A DNA stretch of 64,000 nucleotides from Portulaca oleracea (taxonomy: Eukaryota; Streptophyta; Magnoliopsida; Caryophyllales; Portulacaceae): NCBI GenBank assembly GCA_029582165.1, contig CM055877.1:36476749-36540748 (forward strand). The letters run 5' to 3'. Within the stretch, counting starts at the first letter, position 1, and each line of letters begins with the position of its first letter. Below, in pieces: positions 10,062-21,255 of this stretch. Both the position numbers and the translations under genes were made by a program. The notes under the pieces are model-generated. The model was not told where the DNA came from. It saw nothing but the letters and a program-made list of their open reading frames with translations, and made no database searches.

Positions 10062-10544
10062 GTATGGAATTCTCAACTCTTCCTGTTGTTCTTTGATTAT
10101 ATACTTCGTTCTTGGTATGATTTTGGTTGAATACTTGAGCTTATTGAGTTATTTGTTCCATTTTTACCAATTACCTTGTCCTAGATTCAAATTTCTTGAT
10201 TTGGGTTTGAATTCTTGGATTGATTTCTTGATTAGGGCTTGGATTGAGTTGATTGATTTTTAATCTTTTTGTTCCAGAATTGAGAGAATTGTGTTGTTGG
10301 ATGTGTTTAGAGAGCAATGTGATGTTCCAATTGAGAAATTTAGGTCTAGACTTTGGGTATGATTATGGTGTGGTGTTATACTCTGTTTTTAGTAAGGTTT
10401 TAGGTTAGATTTATCTTGATTTCAATCCCTAGTATCAAATAAGCATGCGGGGATTGATAGTACTAAGTTTATGCATTATAATCATGTGTATTTGATACCT
10501 AGGGTTTATCTTGGTGATTTTACTGATTTTGTGAGTATTTTTAG
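10062..10544 (+). other. Predicted intron in the leader of the Athila ORF
   Basis: AAG|GTATGG at 10061-10062 is a good donor and TTTTTAG|ATG at 10544-10545 a good acceptor. The 483-bp stretch between them is T-rich, as plant introns are. The acceptor lies exactly at the start codon of the Athila ORF. Athila-2 keeps a matching leader and a donor-like GAG|GTACGA at 61170. Splicing is predicted, not shown. Confidence 0.45.
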
Positions 10545-11860
10545 ATGGTGAGAACGAAGAATCCTAGGTTCTCCGGACCACCGGGCGATGACGACGAAGC
10601 CGGAGGCAGCTGGAAGCGAAAGGCTACGGCGGCGGAGAAAGGAAACAGAAAGTTGCACCTCAAAGGAACTTGAGGAACTCGAACCCCTTCAACTTTGAAG
10701 GGGAGGTCAAGAAAAGGTACCATTCCCTCTCCCAAAGAGCCCTCATCCCCACCAAATAGATGCATGAGCCTTTCTTGCGTAGTTGCGGTATGTTCGTTGA
10801 TGTTGATTGGATGTTCGTTCGTTGCCACATGACCAACATAGCTAGGTTAGGAGAACCGACCTATAGGGGAATTACCCTTGAATTATTGTCGACCCTAGAT
10901 GTGAACCTCCAAGGGAGGGATGGATGCATTCGTTTTCAGCTTTTGGGGGTAGAGAGGACCATGACCGTGTCCGAAATCGTCTGCGCTTATGGTTTTCCTG
11001 AACGCACATGTAGTAATTCATCCCTTATACCTATAGAGTGGGATGAGAAGGGTTTCTTTTTCAGAATTTCTGGTTTTGACGATTGGGACCCTAGCTACAC
11101 CCCCACGACCTTGATTACAAACCCCGTATTAAGGTATGTCCACCGCATACTCTCTTGCGGTATCTTCGGGAGGCCCGGTAGCTCAAACAAAGCTACCCGG
11201 GCTGATTGCTACATGTTGCATTCCATGTTGGATGCCGATCCTCGTGCCGGCCCAGCAGCTATGCTAGCCCACCATCTTTCTAGTGTCGCCACCTCAACCA
11301 ACAAGGGCATTGCCGTAGGGGGCTACATTATACACCTTGCACGCCAATACGGCTTTAGGCCACCTAGGAACCCCACTCACCTAGTCCCGGGTAACTTATT
11401 CTTGGATGGGGAACAATGCAATTCCTTTGGTTTGTGTAAGTTTAACAAGGACTCGCGTAGCCTTTGGGTCTATCCCAACAACGCTAGGTTTCCCGTGCCT
11501 AACCCCCAGACCTCTCCCCAAGTTGTTGAGAATTTAATGTGGATGCCTCCCTTTCCCGAGTTCGACCCCGAACCAGAACCAAAAATCCACCCTAACCCTA
11601 ACCCTCAACCTGAACAACCCCAACTAGACTATGAGGCGCGCTTCCGCGACCTCCAAACCTCCATTGACCGGACCGAACACCGTATCAACGAGTTGAGGGA
11701 TAGCTTTGTTGAGTATAGGGGGAAATCTGACCTGCGATTTGACCGTCTCGACGAGTCAATTGCTAACCTCACCGGCCTTATTCAGGCCATGTTCGGTCGA
11801 GCCTTGCCACCACCAGGACCGAGCCATACCAACCTTTCCCCACCGACCGAGGATCCTTGA
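10545..11860 (+). pseudogene. Athila ORF (ATHILA ORF-1 / putative plant transposon protein family), broken near the N-terminus
   Basis: Translation from 10545 runs 42 codons to a TGA at 10671. A shifted frame then continues, has a TAG at 10757, and is open from Met 10760 to 11860 (366 codons). That open part resembles the ORF found downstream of pol in Athila elements, sometimes called env-like, whose function is unproven. Visible features counted from 10760 are a globular region (1-250), a Pro/Glu-rich linker (262-289), a likely coiled coil (291-345) and a Pro-rich tail. I see no signal peptide or clear membrane segment. One frameshift and one stop separate the natural start from the body. 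Confidence 0.7.
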
Positions 11861-11896
11861 TCCTTGGCTAACCCTTACCCTTCACCGTTGTCTTCT

Positions 11897-11937
11897 GCAT
11901 TGAGGACAATGCAACATCTAAGCATGGGGGGGGGGGG
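11897..11937 (+). promoter_or_regulatory. Hairpin plus G12 tract after the Athila ORF (PPT-like module)
   Basis: GCATTG (11897-11902) and CAATGC (11907-11912) form a perfect stem with loop AGGA. CTAAGCATG and 12 consecutive G follow (11926-11937). The same order, hairpin with AGGA loop then TAAGCATGGGGGG, occurs at the real PPT (13941-13976). This copy is about 2 kb upstream of the 3' LTR, so it may be an internal PPT or a relic of an older 3' end. Confidence 0.55.
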
Positions 11938-13940
11938 TTGAAAAATATTTCTTCTTGTAAATTTTTCTTATTTCTCTGTTTTTCGTTTATTTTTCTTTTA
12001 TTTCGTCTTTCTTTTTCTTGTTTCATGCTTGTTTTTCAAATTTTATTGTGATTTTTCTTATTTTTTGTGTGTTTCTTTTACTTTGCTTAGTTAGTGTGCT
12101 TTCTAGATTTAGCTTGTTTGTTTTCTTATATTTGAGTTTCTACTATGTTTTTCTTTTTGTTTTCTAGTTTCTTAAGTTTTTCTTTTATGTTTTCTTTTAA
12201 ATTGCATCCACCTAGTTTGCATTAGATAGAAGCATGTAGTTTTTCCTTTTTCTTTTCCTAGTTTGTTTCTTTTTTCTTTCTTTTGCATCCACCTATTCAA
12301 AGATCCAAAAAAATTAGAAAAAGACCAAAAAAAATTAGAAAAAGACAAAAAAAAAAGAAAAAAAAAGGATAGGACTAGGATTAAAACCGGAAACACCTTC
12401 GGTGATGATTTGTAAACCTTTCTTATTTTTTAGTTTAGCTTGCTTTGCTTAGAAAAGTCTGGATTAGATCTCAAAAGTTTTGAAACCTTTTCCTTCAAAT
12501 CTTCTGATTTTGAGTTAAGTTATGAAAGCTGTATCTTACTGCTTTGACTATTTTAGAAAATATAAATGTGCGTGCCGCAAATCTTTTGCTTAAGTTTAGT
12601 TGATTGAGCCCCATCCCGTGAGTCCACATTGCCTAAATTTTGAATTGATCACTTTTATCAATTCCTTATTCCCTAAGTGACTCACCCATTAGTTGCATCT
12701 CCAGAACTTGTTTTGCATCTTGCTTGAGACTACATATTTGCATTGCATGCTGTGACAAAGTGATTAAGGCATTCATTTTATTTTGTTAAGCTACATATCC
12801 AAACAGCCTACCCTACACTATATTTACCGTTCTTTTTGCCCTGCCTAGCCTTTGTTTACACTTCTTTCATGATTGAATCCTGACAATGCAAGCCTTGGCC
12901 TTTGATATTCAGTATCCCTTTGCCTTGCTTGGTTGAATGAGAGTTTGTCGTTTTTTTTCGGAAGGAACAATTGGTTTGGTGTGTTTGTGAACAAAAATAT
13001 GAAGTTTGGGAGAAATTGTGCTTATTGCTTCAAGTTGGGAGAAACTGGAAGTTCCACTTTTCTGAATAATTGGTGTTTGGTTATGTTCATTCATATATTA
13101 TCGAGGTCGAAGTTATAATTAAATAGTTTATTTTCTCCCCAATCACCCACCAAAAATAGAAAGAAAAGAAAAAAAAAAGAGAAGTATAAAATAAATAAAA
13201 AGAGAAAAAAGAGTTCCAAAAGAAAAGGGTGTTTAGGGAGATTCAATTTAAATTTCAGAAAACTTTGAATTGGTTGTATTCAATTGAGATGTTTCAAATC
13301 GTTGAGGGTGAAAGGTGAAATTCCTTGCATACACTAAGCAAGAAGGTGAGTCTAGAGTGTAATACCCATGGAAATTCAATCCAAGCATGGCTCTCAAGTC
13401 CTCAATCCCAAATGTTACCGCTCCTCTCCCGTAACCTACACCCCGTTACAACCCGATAAAGTCCTTTTGATTGTCACCTGTGCATTACATACAAGTAGTG
13501 GAGAGCGAGGTTCTTACCAAGCTTATGGAAGCTTTGTTTCTATTGGTTTGAGTATGAGAAAACCCACATATATTGAAATTTGAGTGATTGAGTATTTTTA
13601 TTCTTTCCTATGTGAGGTTTGCTCTTTTTGACTGACTTACGTCCATAACTTACGTGCACATTTGCATTATTCTTGAGAGTGTTGGTGGATTTATGCTTTT
13701 GAAGTACTTGTTCTCTCCTTTTGGTTTCGAAAATTTCTTCCTTTCTCTTTTACACTGAGTTTTGATCTTGTCCAGACTGATCTTTGTGTTTGCTTGTTGA
13801 ATTGATGTGTTAGATTGGTTAACTTGAGGAAGTGTTAAGATTTTGTTTTTGTAATCCTATCGAAAACTCTTTCCGCCTCTTTTTCTTCTTATACTTGGTT
13901 TTTCCTGTTTGAGCCCTAACCCTCCTATTTTTAATTCTGA
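11938..13940 (+). other. Athila-1 long 3' UTR
   Basis: About 2 kb of non-coding sequence with long T-rich tracts, then a conserved block (about 12600-13250). The block reappears at 24371-25017 and 62210-62830, including CTACATA-CCAAACA-CCT, CCTAGCCTTTGTTTAC and a purine-rich AAAAAGAGTTCCAAAA stretch. No open frame in it has a recognisable domain. Confidence 0.7.
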
Positions 13941-13979
13941 CTTGCTTAAGGACAAGACAGAGCTAAGCATGGGGGGATT
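13941..13979 (+). other. Athila-1 polypurine tract with decayed hairpin
   Basis: CTTGCTTAAGGACAAG is followed by AGCTAAGCATGGGGGGATT directly before the LTR start at 13980. The G6 run at 13971-13976 is the likely plus-strand primer. The hairpin is intact in Athila-2 (63587-63606) and partly mutated here. Confidence 0.75.
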
Positions 13980-14330
13980 TGATAAGTCGTTTTTATATAG
14001 AGTTTTTAGGGCTCAAATCATGTCAGTTTCATGCTTTTTATATCTGATATCTCGTATTTTTATATCAATTTCTGTGATTTATACGCTTGTTCGCGAGTTT
14101 GGTATGTTTTGCAGGAATTGGTGGAATTATATCATAAAGCATGAAAAATTGGAGGAGGAATAACAAAAATCAAAGAAATGAAAAAGAAGCTGAAGAAGAA
14201 CAGAAGAAGAAAGGAAGAATGACCCAAAATTACACGGCCCAAGTCCGATTGAGGCGGGTAGGTAAGGCGCAGGCAGCGTTTTGAAAACGCAACCAACGCC
14301 TTGTCCAGAAAGTTTGGCAACTGAGAAGAA

Positions 14331-14437
14331 AGAAAACGCAGCCGGCGTTTTCTGGGCGCAGCCAGCGCCCAGATACGGAGAGTTTCACTTTTTGGGCAAA
14401 ATGCAGCCAGCATTTCTAAAACGCAGGCCGCGTTTTA
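14331..14437 (+). repeat. Athila-1 3' LTR dyads with constant 5-nt spacer
   Basis: Four dyads are intact: AGAAAACGC/GCGTTTTCT around AGCCG (14331-14353), CTGGGCGC/GCGCCCAG around AGCCA (14352-14372), AAATGC/GCATTT around AGCCA (14399-14415) and TAAAACGC/GCGTTTTA around AGGCC (14417-14437). Arms differ but stay complementary, and the spacer is always 5 nt of AGCCR or AGGCC type. The TATA box follows 17 bp later. Confidence 0.75.
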
Positions 14438-14453
14438 TGCCCTAATCCAGCTC

Positions 14454-14460
14454 TATAAAA
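14454..14460 (+). promoter_or_regulatory. TATA box of Athila-1 3' LTR
   Basis: TATAAAA in the context AGCTCTATAAAAGGGG, just after the dyad cluster. The 5' LTR has TACAAAA here. Confidence 0.6.
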
Positions 14461-15436
14461 GGGGTTTGACGTTCGCCGTTTGAAAGAACTTGGCGAGAGA
14501 GCGTTTTTCATCAGTTTTTACATTAGTTTTCGGAGAGATTTTTAGGGAGCTTTTAGAGTAGACTTAGATCAATTTCTTTATAGTTGATTCCAAAAGATTG
14601 TTATTAGATTAGATTATTGTTAGTGATCGAAGAACACGAAAGAGATCGATTCGGGTTACACGAACAGATTGATTCCACCAATTCGAGCACGATTTATTTC
14701 TATTATTCTTTCATGCTTTCTTGTTTTTATTTAGACTTTGCGATGTTTACTTTTAGAATTATGAGTAGCTAATTTCCCTTGTTTGGGGGATAAACTCGAT
14801 GTCTATTGATTAAATTTGAATACAGTCTCGGTGTTTGGTTATCCTTTTTATTCGTTTAATCTGCGTGCAATGTGTGTCATGGTAATTTGAAAATAGAACG
14901 ACAATTTGAGTCTGTACCTGGTTTTAGATTCTCGACAACAGAACGACAATTTGAGTCTTGAATCGGATTGTGTATATTGAATAGGCTTAGAAAATAGTTA
15001 GACATAATGATTCTTGCCAAGGGTAAATTTATAATCAGTTCTTATCTTTGATTAAGCTAAATAGTTAGAAATAATGTTTAGGTTAATCACTGTAACTCAC
15101 ATAGGATCGAAAGATCGAAGTGATAAGGCCTAGAAATATTATAGACCCCGAATTATCTTGTTACCTGCACCGCGATTGTTGATGATTTGATTAATTGACT
15201 AGAGTGGACTCCCCTGAACGCTTTTAATTAATTGGTTAAACCCTAATTAAAAATTCCTTCTTTCCTAGTTTAGTTTAGAGAACCGTACAACAACACTTGG
15301 ATCAACCTAGCAATCTTTGTAGCGAACTAGTTCAGTGCGTGGTTGAATGCAAATTCCTGAGAGAGAACGATATTTTATTACTTCACAGACCCGTACACTT
15401 GTGGTACACAGACACCTATATGTTTTAGGTCTGTCA

Positions 15437-18400
15437 GTGGTACCTCCTCCAATACCAACCTTAGTAATCAATGAATATAGAGCCTTGGTTTAGGATGCCA
15501 CTCATGTTGTATGCTATGTGAATATATATTTCCCTTTCCTTTTCTTTGTTGTTAAGAGTCGACCTTAGTAAAAGAGGCATTATTCTAGTCTACCAGAAGG
15601 ACAATGGGCTGAGAAGAGGTTTGTTTATCAATTAGAGCAATCAATCTCTAACATCATGGTTAACCCAGTGGTTGGGCCCATTTATGTACAAATGTTTACA
15701 ACCTTAAGTAAAAAAATAAACTTGACTCGCCTTGATGACTTTACATGGCCCTTTATAATGATCTCTTAGCGAAGGTCCGAAGTCTCACTAAAGTCCAAAC
15801 AAAGTTAATGTACAGTGGCTTAGACTGCATAATAGTCACTAAGCTTGAGTAAATTAGTTTATAGATTTAATTATTAAATTAATAATATTTATGGTCGGCC
15901 CGTTGTTAGACCCAACCATATTGGATTTACCAATTAAAACTATAAATTAATTATAACTAGCTTATTGTTGGCTTTGTTCGATCCTTTATAATATCCATTT
16001 TCCTTGAGTAAATAAAAAAAAAATAAACTGCAGGGAAAAGGTATAGGTTGTCGACCTTTTTAAACGTTATCTTAGTCCACATAATAACAAGTATAGCCCG
16101 AGCTGTATTGGTTCGTTGGCCAAAGTTACGGATTCTTCTTAAAACGGTCGACCTGTGGATTGGACCCATTTGATTGAGAAACACTAACTTGTGCTTTCTA
16201 GCTTAAGATGTTCGTTGGCCCAAGTATACAATTGTAGGACCTTGTAAAAGGGCACAACCTTTTCTCGAGCTGTATGGGTTCGTTGGCCCAAGTTACGGAT
16301 ACTCCCCTGAACGCTTTTAATTAATTGGTTAAACCCTGAAAATTCCTGCTTTCCTAGTTTAGTTTAGAGAACCGTACAACAACACTTGGATCGACCTAGC
16401 AATCTTTGTAGCGAACTAGTTCAGTGCGTGGTTGAATGCAAATTCCTGAGAGAGAACGATATTTTATTACTTCACAGACCCGTACACTTGTGGTGCACAG
16501 ACACCTATATGTTTTAGGTCTGTCAGTGGTACCTCCTCCAATACCAACCTTAGTAATCAATGAATATAGAGCCTTGGTTTAGGATGCCACTCATGTTGTA
16601 TGCTATGTGAATATATATTTCCCTTTCCTTTTCTTTGTTGTTAAGAGTCGACCTTAGTAAAAGAGGCATTATTCTAGTCTACCAGAAGGACAATGGGCTG
16701 AGAAGAGGTTTGTTTATCAATTAGAGCAATCAATCTCTAACATCATGGTTAACCGAGTGGTTGGGCCCATTTATGTACAAATGTTTACAACCTTAAGTAA
16801 AAAAATAAACTTGACTCGCCTTGATGACTTTACATGGCCCTTTATAATGATCTCTTAGCGAAGGTCCGAAGTCTCACTAAAGTCCAAACAAAGTTAATGT
16901 ACAGTGGCTTAGACTGCATAATAGTCACTAAGCTTGAGTAAATTAGTTTATAGATTTAATTATTAAATTAATCATATTTATAGTCGGCCCGTTGTTAGAC
17001 CCAACCATATTGGATTTACCAATTAAAACTATAAATTAATTATAACTAGCTTATTGTTGGCTTTGTTCGATCCTTTATAATATCCATTTTCCTTGAGTAA
17101 ATAAAAAAAATAAACTGCAGGGAAAAGGTATAGGTTGTCGACCTTTTTAAACGTTATCTTAGTCCACATAATAACAAGTATAGCCCGAGCTGTATTGGTT
17201 CGTTGGCCGAAGTTACGGATTCTTCTTAAAACGGTCGGCCTGTGGATTGGACCCATTTGAATTGAGAAACACTAACTTGTGCTTTCTAGCTTAAGATGTT
17301 CGTTGGCCCAAGTATACAATTGTAGGACCTTGTAAAAGGGCACAACCTTTTCTCGAGCTGTATGGGTTCGTTGGCCCAAGTTACGGATACTCCCCTGAAA
17401 GCTTTTAATTAATTGGTTAAACCCTGAAAATTCCTGCTTTCCTAGTTTAGTTTAGAGAACCATACAACAACACTTGGATCGACCTAGCAATCTTTGTAGC
17501 GAACTAGTTCAGTGCGTGGTTGAACGCAAATCCCTGAGAGAGAACGATATTTTATTACTACACAGACCCGTACACTTGCGGTACACAGACACCTATATGT
17601 TTTAGGTCTGTCAGTGGTACCTCCTCCAATCCCAACCTTAGTAATCCATGAATATAGAGCCTTGGTTTAGGATGCCCCTCATGTTGTATGCTATATGAAT
17701 ATATGTTTCCCTTTCCTTTTCTTTGTTGTAAAGAGTCGACCTTAGTTTGGAGGCCTAAAAATTCCTGCTTTCCTAGTTTAGTTTAGAGAACCTTACCACA
17801 ACACTTGGATTGACCTAGCAATCTTTGTAGCGAACTAGTTCAGTGCGTGGTTGAACGCAAATCCCTGAGACAGAACGATATTTTATTACTATACAGACCC
17901 GTACACTTGCGGTACACAGACACCTATATGTTTTAGGTCTGTCAGTGGTACCTCCTCCAATCCCAACCTTAGTAATCCATGAATATAGAGCCTTGGTTTA
18001 GGATGCCCCTCATGTTGTATGCTATGTGAATATATATTTCCCTTTCCTTTTCTTTGTTGCTAAGAGTCGACCTTAGTTTAGAGGCATTATTCTAGTCTAC
18101 ATGAAGGACAATTGGCTGAGAAGAGGTTTGTTTATCAATTAGAGCAATCAATCTCTAACATCATGGTTAACCCAGTGGTTGGGCCCATTTATGTACAAAT
18201 GTTGACTACCTTAAGTAATTAAATAAACTTGACTCGCCTTGATGACTTTACATGGCCCTTTATAATGATCTCTTAGCGAAGGTCCGAAGTCTCACTAAAG
18301 TCCAAACAAAGTTAATGTACAGTGGCTTAGACTGCATAATAGTCACTAAGCTTGAGTAAATTAGTTTATAGATTTAATTATTAAATTAATCATATTTATG

Positions 18401-20611
18401 GTCAGCCCGTTGTTAGACCCAACCATATTGGATTTACCAATTAAAACTATAAATTAATTATAACTAGCTTATTGTTGGCTTTGTTAGATTCTTTATAATA
18501 TCCATTTTCCTTGAGTAAATATAAAAAAATAAGCTACAGGGAAAAGGTATAGGTTGTTGACCTTTTTGAACGTTATCTTATTCCACATAATAACAAGTAT
18601 AGCCCGAGCTGTATTGGTTCGTTGGCCCATGTTCCGGATTCTCCTTAAAACGGTAGGCCTGTGGATTGGATCCATTTGAATTGAGAAACACTAACTTGCG
18701 CTTTCTAGCTTAAGATGTTCGTTGGCCTAAGTATACAATTGTAGGACCTCGTAAAAGGGCACAACCTTTTCTCGAGCTGTATGGGTTCGTTGGCCCAAGT
18801 TTCGGATACTCCCCTGAACGCTTTTAATTAATTGGTTGAACCCTAAAAATTCCTACTTTCCTAGTTTAGTTTAAAGAACCTTACAACAACACTTGGATCG
18901 ACCTAGCAATCTTTGTAGCGAACTAGTTCAGTGCGTGGTTGAACGCAAATCCCTGAGAGAGAACGATATTTTATTACTACACAGACCCGTACACTTGCGG
19001 TACACAGACACCTATATGTTTTAGGTCTGTCAGTGGTACCTCCTCCAATCCCAACCTTAGTAATCCATAAATATAGAGCCTTGGTTTAGGATGACCCTCA
19101 TGTTGTATGCTATGTGAATATATGTTACCCTTTCCTTTTCTTTGTTGTAAAGAGTCGACCTTAGTTTAGAGGCCTAAAAATTCCTGCTTTCCTAGTTTAG
19201 TTTAGAGAACCTTACCACAATACTTGGATTGACCTAGCAATCTTTGTAGCGAACTAGTTCAGTGCGTGGTTGAACGGAAATCCCTGAGACAGAACGATAT
19301 TTTATTACTACACAAACCCGTACTTTTGCGGTACACAGACACCTATATGTTTTAGGTCTGTCAGTGGTACCTCCTCCAATCCCAACCTTAGTAATCCATG
19401 AGTATAGAGTCCTGGTTTAGGATGCCCCTCATGTTGCATGCTATGTGAATATATGTTTCCCTTTCCTTTTCTTTGTTGTAAAGAGTAGACCTTAGTTTAG
19501 AGGCATTATTCTAGTCAACATGAAGGACATTGCGCTGAGAAGAGGTTTGTTTATCAATTAGAGCAATCAATCTCTAACATCATGGTTAACCCAGTGGTTG
19601 GGCCCATTTATGTACAAATGTTGATTACCTTAAGTAATAAAATAAACTTGACTCGCCTTGATGACTTTACATGGCCTTTATAATGATCTCTTAGCGAAGG
19701 TCCGAAGTCTCACTAAAGTCCCAACAAAGTTAATGTACTGTGGCTTAGACTGCATATTAGTCACTAAGATTGAGTAAATTAGTTTTCAGATTTAATTATT
19801 AAATTCATCATATTTATGGTCGGCCCGTTGTTAAACCCAACAATATTGGATTTACCAATTAAAACTATAAATTAATTATAACTCGCTTATTGCTTGCTTT
19901 ATTCGATGCTTTATAATATACATTTCCCTTGAGTAAATAAAAAAAAATAAAGTGCAGGAAAAAGGAATATGTTGTCGGCCTTTTTGAACGTTATCCTAGT
20001 CCACATAATAACAAGTATAGCCTGAGATGTATTGGTTCGTTGGCCCAAGTTACGGATTCTCCTTAAAACGGTCGGCCTGTGGATTGGACTTATTTGAATT
20101 GAGAAACACTAACTTGTGCTTTCTAGCTTAAGATCTTCGTTGGCCCAAGTATACAATTGTAGGACTTCGTAAAAGGGCACAACCTTTTCTCGAGTTGTAT
20201 GGGTTCGTTGGCCCAAGTTACGGATACTCCCTTGAACGCTTATAATTAATTGGTTAAACCATAAAAATTCCTGCTTTCCTAGTTTAGTTTAGAGAACCTT
20301 ACGACAACACTTTCATCGACCTAGCAATCTTTGTAGCGAACTAGTTCAGTGTGTGGTTGAACGCAAATCCTTGAGAGAGAACGATATTTTATTACTACAC
20401 AGACCCGTACACTTGCGGTACACAGACACCTATATGTTTTAGGTCTGTCAGTGGTACCTCCTCCAATCACAATCTTAGTAATCATTGAATATAGAGCCTT
20501 GGTTTAGGATGCCCCTCATGTTGTATGCTATGTTAATATATGTTTCCCTTTCCTTTTCTTTGTTGTAAAGAGTTGACCTTAGTTTAGAGGCATTATTCTA
20601 GTCCACATAAA
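15437..20611 (+). repeat. Tandem array derived from Athila LTR tail plus flank
   Basis: Successive copies of the LTR end GGTCTGTCA occur at 15436, 16525, 17613, 17944, 19032, 19363 and 20450. Spacings are 1089, 1088, 331, 1088, 331 and 1087 bp, followed by a partial copy to about 20611. A long monomer is about 868 bp of flank joined at ACTCCCCTGAACG to about 220 bp of LTR tail. The short monomer is the same with about 757 bp removed between GAGGC and CTAAAAATTCC. From 16525 on, short and long units alternate as a 1419-bp dimer. Reverse frames such as 15957-16184 repeat once per unit and are not genes. Confidence 0.9.
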
Positions 20612-20703
20612 TAATCCTCGAATCCGCCTATTTGAAAACAGACTCTACTAGAATCGAACTTGAAATGTCATGAGCGGGGAGAAGTTTAACTAATTTCACA
20701 AAG

Positions 20704-21255
20704 GGTTTTTGGATGCTAATATACTGAACTTTTGGGGCATTGGACAATAATGCACTGAACTTTAACCTTGGACAATAATAAACTGTACTTTAGGGGGTGT
20801 TGAACAATAACGCACCCCGAACGATTTTGGCAGTGACTGACTTGGTGACAATCCTACGTTGTATGTAGAGGAGATGAATTGATCAAACAATATTTAATTT
20901 ATGACATGTTTGCCAATCCATATATAAGTAAAGAGAAACAAATTCTAAAAGAGTTATAAAAAATAATCACATTTATTTAAACGTGTTTCCGTTGAGAAAT
21001 TGTTGATGTAATTGTATAAAATGACATTTGCTTGTGTAGATTAGCTGATATATCATAAATTTAGAAATTATTTAGTCTATTCATCTTCTCGGTCTGTCAC
21101 TTAATATCGCCACAAAGTCATCCGTCGTTGAAATTGTTTCGGGTGCATTATTGTCCAACACCCCTCAAAGTTCAGTGTATTATTGTCCAAGGTAAAAGTT
21201 CAGTGTATTATTGTCCAATATCCCAAAAATTCAGTATATTAGCGTCCAAAAATCC
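20704..21255. mobile_element. Mutator-like MITE copy 2
   Basis: The 552-bp element has the same long imperfect TIRs as 4365-4729 and flanks TTTCACAAAG and TTTCACAAAA, a 9 of 10 match. It has about 190 bp more central sequence than copy 1. It is inserted in the U5 of a related LTR only about 26 bp from the position used by copy 1. Confidence 0.75.

Larger units (their letters stand above)
5771..15436 (+). mobile_element. Athila-1: full-length Athila-type LTR retrotransposon lacking RT, RNase H and integrase
   Basis: The element has two direct LTRs (1452 and 1457 bp) that start TGATAAGTC and end GGTCTGTCA. A tRNA-Asp-type primer binding site and a polypurine tract flank the internal region of 6757 bp. 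Flanks are GTTGT on the left and GTGGT on the right, a 5-bp TSD with one mismatch. The internal order is broken gag, intact protease, then directly an internal leader/intron and the Athila ORF. There is no trace of reverse transcriptase, RNase H or integrase, so movement would need enzymes in trans. It lies in the leader of a Tat/Ogre-like element. Confidence 0.85.
13980..15436 (+). repeat. Athila-1 3' LTR
   Basis: The 1457-bp LTR starts TGATAAGTC and ends GGTCTGTCA. It is clearly paired with 5771-7222. TATA box TATAAAAGG is at 14454. Its last 220 bp match the tandem array to the right better than the 5' LTR: TTAATTAATTGGTTAAACCC is present here and in the array but not in the 5' LTR. This implies exchange with the array. 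Confidence 0.85.

Noticed and set aside
11585..11612. CCCTAACCCTAACCC-like telomere motif
   Set aside because: Only two to three repeats within the coding Pro/Asn-rich linker of the Athila ORF; not an interstitial telomere.
15957..18675. Recurrent minus-strand frames of 60-75 codons (MGPIHRPTVLRR...), three copies
   Set aside because: They occur once per tandem monomer at the same phase and have no domain, promoter context or codon pattern; they are a by-product of the array.
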